Assembly (NCBI GenBank): GCA_030616435.1
Contig: JAUWXI010000020.1
Coordinates: 1-6,460 of the forward strand
Direction: 5' to 3'
Length of the DNA: 6,460 nt
Source of the DNA: Candidatus Parcubacteria bacterium
GTDB lineage: Bacteria > Patescibacteriota > Minisyncoccia > Minisyncoccales > JAUWXI01
Shown here: piece after piece, positions 4,325 through 6,460 of the stretch
Position numbering within the stretch: position 1 is the first letter of the stretch
How the letters are laid out: each line of letters starts with the position of its first letter
Notes under the pieces: generated by a model
Told to the model about the DNA's origin: nothing
Databases searched by the model: none
What the model saw: only the letters and a program-made list of their open reading frames with translations
Program-made: the position numbers and the translations under genes

Positions 4325-5911
4325 ATGGAATCAACAAGAATAGATATAGGTTTTTATAAAAATGATTTAGAACTTTTAGCAGATTATTTCAATCTTGTTG
4401 AAAGGATTGAGAGAAAATTGGAGGAGAAAAATATTATAAAAGAAGTTCCTATCCTTAAGAAAGGAGAAATTGACCAGAAAATTCCTCAAAATTCAGAATC
4501 AATTGCTGAAATAGAAGAAAAAATAAACAGAAAAATTAAAAAGACAATAGCGAAAAGAATTAAATTATATTTTTATTCGCTAAGTCAAAAATATCATCTT
4601 AATTCAGTAGAGAATCTAATTATTGCCTGCATTATTTATTCTGACATAAAAAGCAGGTCTTTCTCGCGCCCTTTATTAGAGATAGTCGCTAAGGGAGACC
4701 TGATTAAGGTTATGAAATATAGAAGATTTCTTCTTCCTGAAGCAAAACTCATTAAGAATAGAATAATTGTTCGTGACCCACATTACCGATTTCCAGAACA
4801 TAGGATTGATAGAATAATATTGAAGAAACTTCTTGATAAGAATACTTATAGTAGCCCTAAAAAGAAAAAAAATCGTAAAATCAGAAGGATTATTAGTCCT
4901 AAGCAAATTTACAAATATCTTTCTGAGTATGTAGTAGGCCAGGAAGAAGCAAAGAAAATGCTTTCAGTTGCTCTGTACAGCCATTATCAAAGAATAAAAT
5001 TTGGCAAAAAGGATAAAGGGAATTTGCAAAAAGGTAATATCCTTCTAATTGGACCAACCGGAAGCGGTAAAACCTATATCTGTCAATGTCTGGCAAAAAT
5101 ACTTGAGATTCCTTTGGCAATCTGCGATGTCACTTCTTATTCAGAAACTGGTTATGTCGGGGGGAAGGTAGAAGATATGCTTGAGCAACTCCTTCGGGCT
5201 GCAAATTATGACCTAAAAAAAGCCGAGTATGGAATCATATATATTGATGAAATTGATAAAATTGCCTGTCGCTATCCTGGTGGAGTGCATTTTACAAATA
5301 AGGATATTTCTGGAGAAGGAGTTCAGCAGGATTTACTTAAGATTGTTGAAGGAAGCCAGATTCATCACTGGTTTAAAAGAACTGTTATGAATACACAAAA
5401 TATACTCTTTATTGCTGGAGGGGCATTTGTAGGACTAGAAAGTATTACGCAAGAAAGGAGATGTACAAAGAAAATTGGCTTTTCTTCAGGACAAGATAGA
5501 AGTTTGCGAGACTTTTACAAAATATATGAAGGAATAACTACAGAAGATTTGGTTAAATTTGGAATAACTCCTGAACTGATAGGTAGGTTCCCAGTGGTTG
5601 TAACCCTTAACAGCTTATCCAAAGAAGATTTAATTCAAATACTTTTAAAATCCAAGGAAGCAATGCTTAAAAAATATTCTGATTTATTGAATCTCAGTCA
5701 TATCAAAATTGAAATAAGACCCCAAACACTTGGTCTCATTGCCGAAGATGCAATAAGTAGAAAAATTGGTGCCCGTGGACTGACTGCCACAATGGAGAAG
5801 CTTTTAACTCCATTGATTTTTGATTTTTACTCTAATAGCGACAAAAAAATTATTCTTGATGAAAACTACGTTCAGAAGAACCTTTGCTATAAAAACTTAA
5901 AAGAAGCATAA
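4325..5911 (+). CDS. ClpX-like AAA+ protein unfoldase with a novel N-terminal domain
   Basis: The product is 528 aa, against about 420 for ClpX. From residue 192 it follows ClpX closely: VVGQ (203-206), Walker A GPTGSGKT (243-250), pore loop GYVG (276-279), Walker B IIYIDEID (304-311), second pore loop ISGEGVQQ (328-335), sensor 1 region ILFIAGGAF, arginine finger GRFP (R421) and sensor 2 GARG (R484). All ATPase residues are kept, so it should be an active hexameric unfoldase. The IGF tripeptide (384-386), which docks ClpX on ClpP, is present. The N-terminal C4 zinc domain of ClpX is absent, replaced by about 190 residues: a charged helical stretch (15-80) and a segment (82-171) resembling a winged helix. 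The RKH loop is lost: about 17 residues join VEG to ILF, where E. coli ClpX has about 26. Substrate choice should differ from normal ClpX. It starts at ATG 4325 with AGGAG 7 nt upstream. It is probably a paralog rather than the housekeeping clpX. Confidence 0.93.
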   Translation: MESTRIDIGFYKNDLELLADYFNLVERIERKLEEKNIIKEVPILKKGEIDQKIPQNSESIAEIEEKINRKIKKTIAKRIKLYFYSLSQKYHLNSVENLIIACIIYSDIKSRSFSRPLLEIVAKGDLIKVMKYRRFLLPEAKLIKNRIIVRDPHYRFPEHRIDRIILKKLLDKNTYSSPKKKKNRKIRRIISPKQIYKYLSEYVVGQEEAKKMLSVALYSHYQRIKFGKKDKGNLQKGNILLIGPTGSGKTYICQCLAKILEIPLAICDVTSYSETGYVGGKVEDMLEQLLRAANYDLKKAEYGIIYIDEIDKIACRYPGGVHFTNKDISGEGVQQDLLKIVEGSQIHHWFKRTVMNTQNILFIAGGAFVGLESITQERRCTKKIGFSSGQDRSLRDFYKIYEGITTEDLVKFGITPELIGRFPVVVTLNSLSKEDLIQILLKSKEAMLKKYSDLLNLSHIKIEIRPQTLGLIAEDAISRKIGARGLTATMEKLLTPLIFDFYSNSDKKIILDENYVQKNLCYKNLKEA

Positions 5912-5937
5912 AAAAGAAACTGAGGAGGAACAGAAAA

Positions 5938-6460
5938 ATGAAAAAAACAAATTTTGTTCACTTGTACGTTCAATCGGATTATGAATTAGGGGCAAGTTTA
6001 TCTCGAATTAGAGAGGATATATGGAGACCCGGGAAATTGATAAGAAAAGCAAAGGAATTTGGAATGCCCGCTCTTGCAATTACTGATAGCAATCTTTCAG
6101 GGGCAGTGGAATTTTATGAAGCATGCGGTGAAGTGGGCATAAAACCGATTATTGGGGGGACCATTACGATAAAATTTGCCGGGGATTTAGAAATTAATAT
6201 TGTGCTTCTTGCCAAAAATGAGGGAGGTTATGCAAATTTGGTGCGGTTGATTAACCTTTTCCACTTGGAAAAGATCGAATTGGATGTTTTAACAAAAAAT
6301 AGTAATGGCCTTATTTGTTTATTAGATTTGATGTATATCAGAAGGGATTGTAGGTTTGGCGGTGCTTTGCTTAAATTAAATGAGGCTGAAAAAATAGTTC
6401 GCTGTCTTAAAAGAATATACAAAGATAATTTATTCCTTTGCATTGGAAGACATAACTTTT
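5938..6460 (+). CDS. DNA polymerase III alpha subunit-like protein, N-terminal PHP domain (continues past right edge)
   Basis: 174 codons are visible and no stop is reached. The sequence is a DnaE-type PHP domain: NFVHLYVQSDYELG aligns with the FVHLHVHTEYSLLDG start of DnaE. It is followed by AKEFGMPALAITD, the segment SGAVEFYEACGEVGIKPIIG, and NIVLLAKNEGGYANLVRLIN, then NSNGLICL and LFLCIGRH. DnaE is the replicative polymerase chain and PHP is its first domain, a metal site for proofreading in some bacteria. Here motif 1 has H8-Y10-Q12 in place of three histidines, and TDH-GNLFG is TDS-NLSG. Metal binding is therefore probably lost, as partly in E. coli DnaE. Compared with typical DnaE there is an insertion of several residues near 20-32 (SLSRIREDIWRPG). 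AGGAGG lies 9 nt before the ATG, and the gap after the ClpX-like gene is 26 nt. The polymerase active site would lie outside the window, so a stand-alone PHP protein or an accessory polymerase cannot be excluded. Confidence 0.85.
   Translation, partial: MKKTNFVHLYVQSDYELGASLSRIREDIWRPGKLIRKAKEFGMPALAITDSNLSGAVEFYEACGEVGIKPIIGGTITIKFAGDLEINIVLLAKNEGGYANLVRLINLFHLEKIELDVLTKNSNGLICLLDLMYIRRDCRFGGALLKLNEAEKIVRCLKRIYKDNLFLCIGRHNF

Noticed and set aside
6228..6443. Minus-strand 71-codon ORF
   Set aside because: It lies entirely opposite the DnaE-like PHP coding sequence, which is supported by homology.
1..6460. CRISPR array, tRNA or rRNA genes, insertion-sequence ends
   Set aside because: I saw no regularly spaced repeats, no cloverleaf with a CCA-proximal TTCGA arm, no rRNA-like conserved blocks, and no paired terminal repeats flanking the HTH gene.

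Overview
The window is AT-rich bacterial DNA with short intergenic gaps. Most genes carry clear Shine-Dalgarno sites, and all three stop codons are in use. The proteins are diverged from model relatives: a ClpX-like unfoldase, a DnaE-type PHP domain, an HU-like protein and several unrecognised membrane proteins. This would fit an uncultured candidate-phylum bacterium or an accessory region of one, but nothing here fixes the taxonomy.

Layout. 1-375 is the 3' end of a gene entering from the left, with a DUF5655-like C-terminus. 434-649 encodes an HU/IHF-like protein that lacks the DNA-wrapping beta-arm and has C-rich codon use unlike its neighbours. 739-1014 and about 1011-2062 are a coupled pair of membrane proteins. 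The second has a probable frameshift at a T6 run, because its best start (ATG 1011) lies in a different frame from its body. 2274-2921 is a lipoprotein gene with an SH3b domain, interrupted by an in-frame TGA and an in-frame TAG but with no indels. 2988-3395 on the minus strand encodes an orphan helix-turn-helix protein resembling transposase DNA-binding domains.

From 3593 to the right edge runs a tightly packed plus-strand operon. It encodes a 69-aa membrane protein, a 171-aa mainly helical protein (4-bp overlap), a 528-aa ClpX-like AAA+ unfoldase and the start of a DnaE-like polymerase alpha subunit. The ClpX-like protein keeps its ATPase motifs and the ClpP-docking IGF tripeptide. It has no zinc-binding domain, carries a novel N-terminus of about 190 residues, and has a shortened RKH loop. 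The DnaE-like PHP domain has lost metal-ligand positions.

This operon is the most interesting part of the window: a specialised ClpX paralog co-transcribed with a polymerase subunit and two unknown proteins, suggesting (as inference) targeted remodelling or proteolysis linked to replication or repair. No tRNA, rRNA, CRISPR array or complete insertion sequence was seen.
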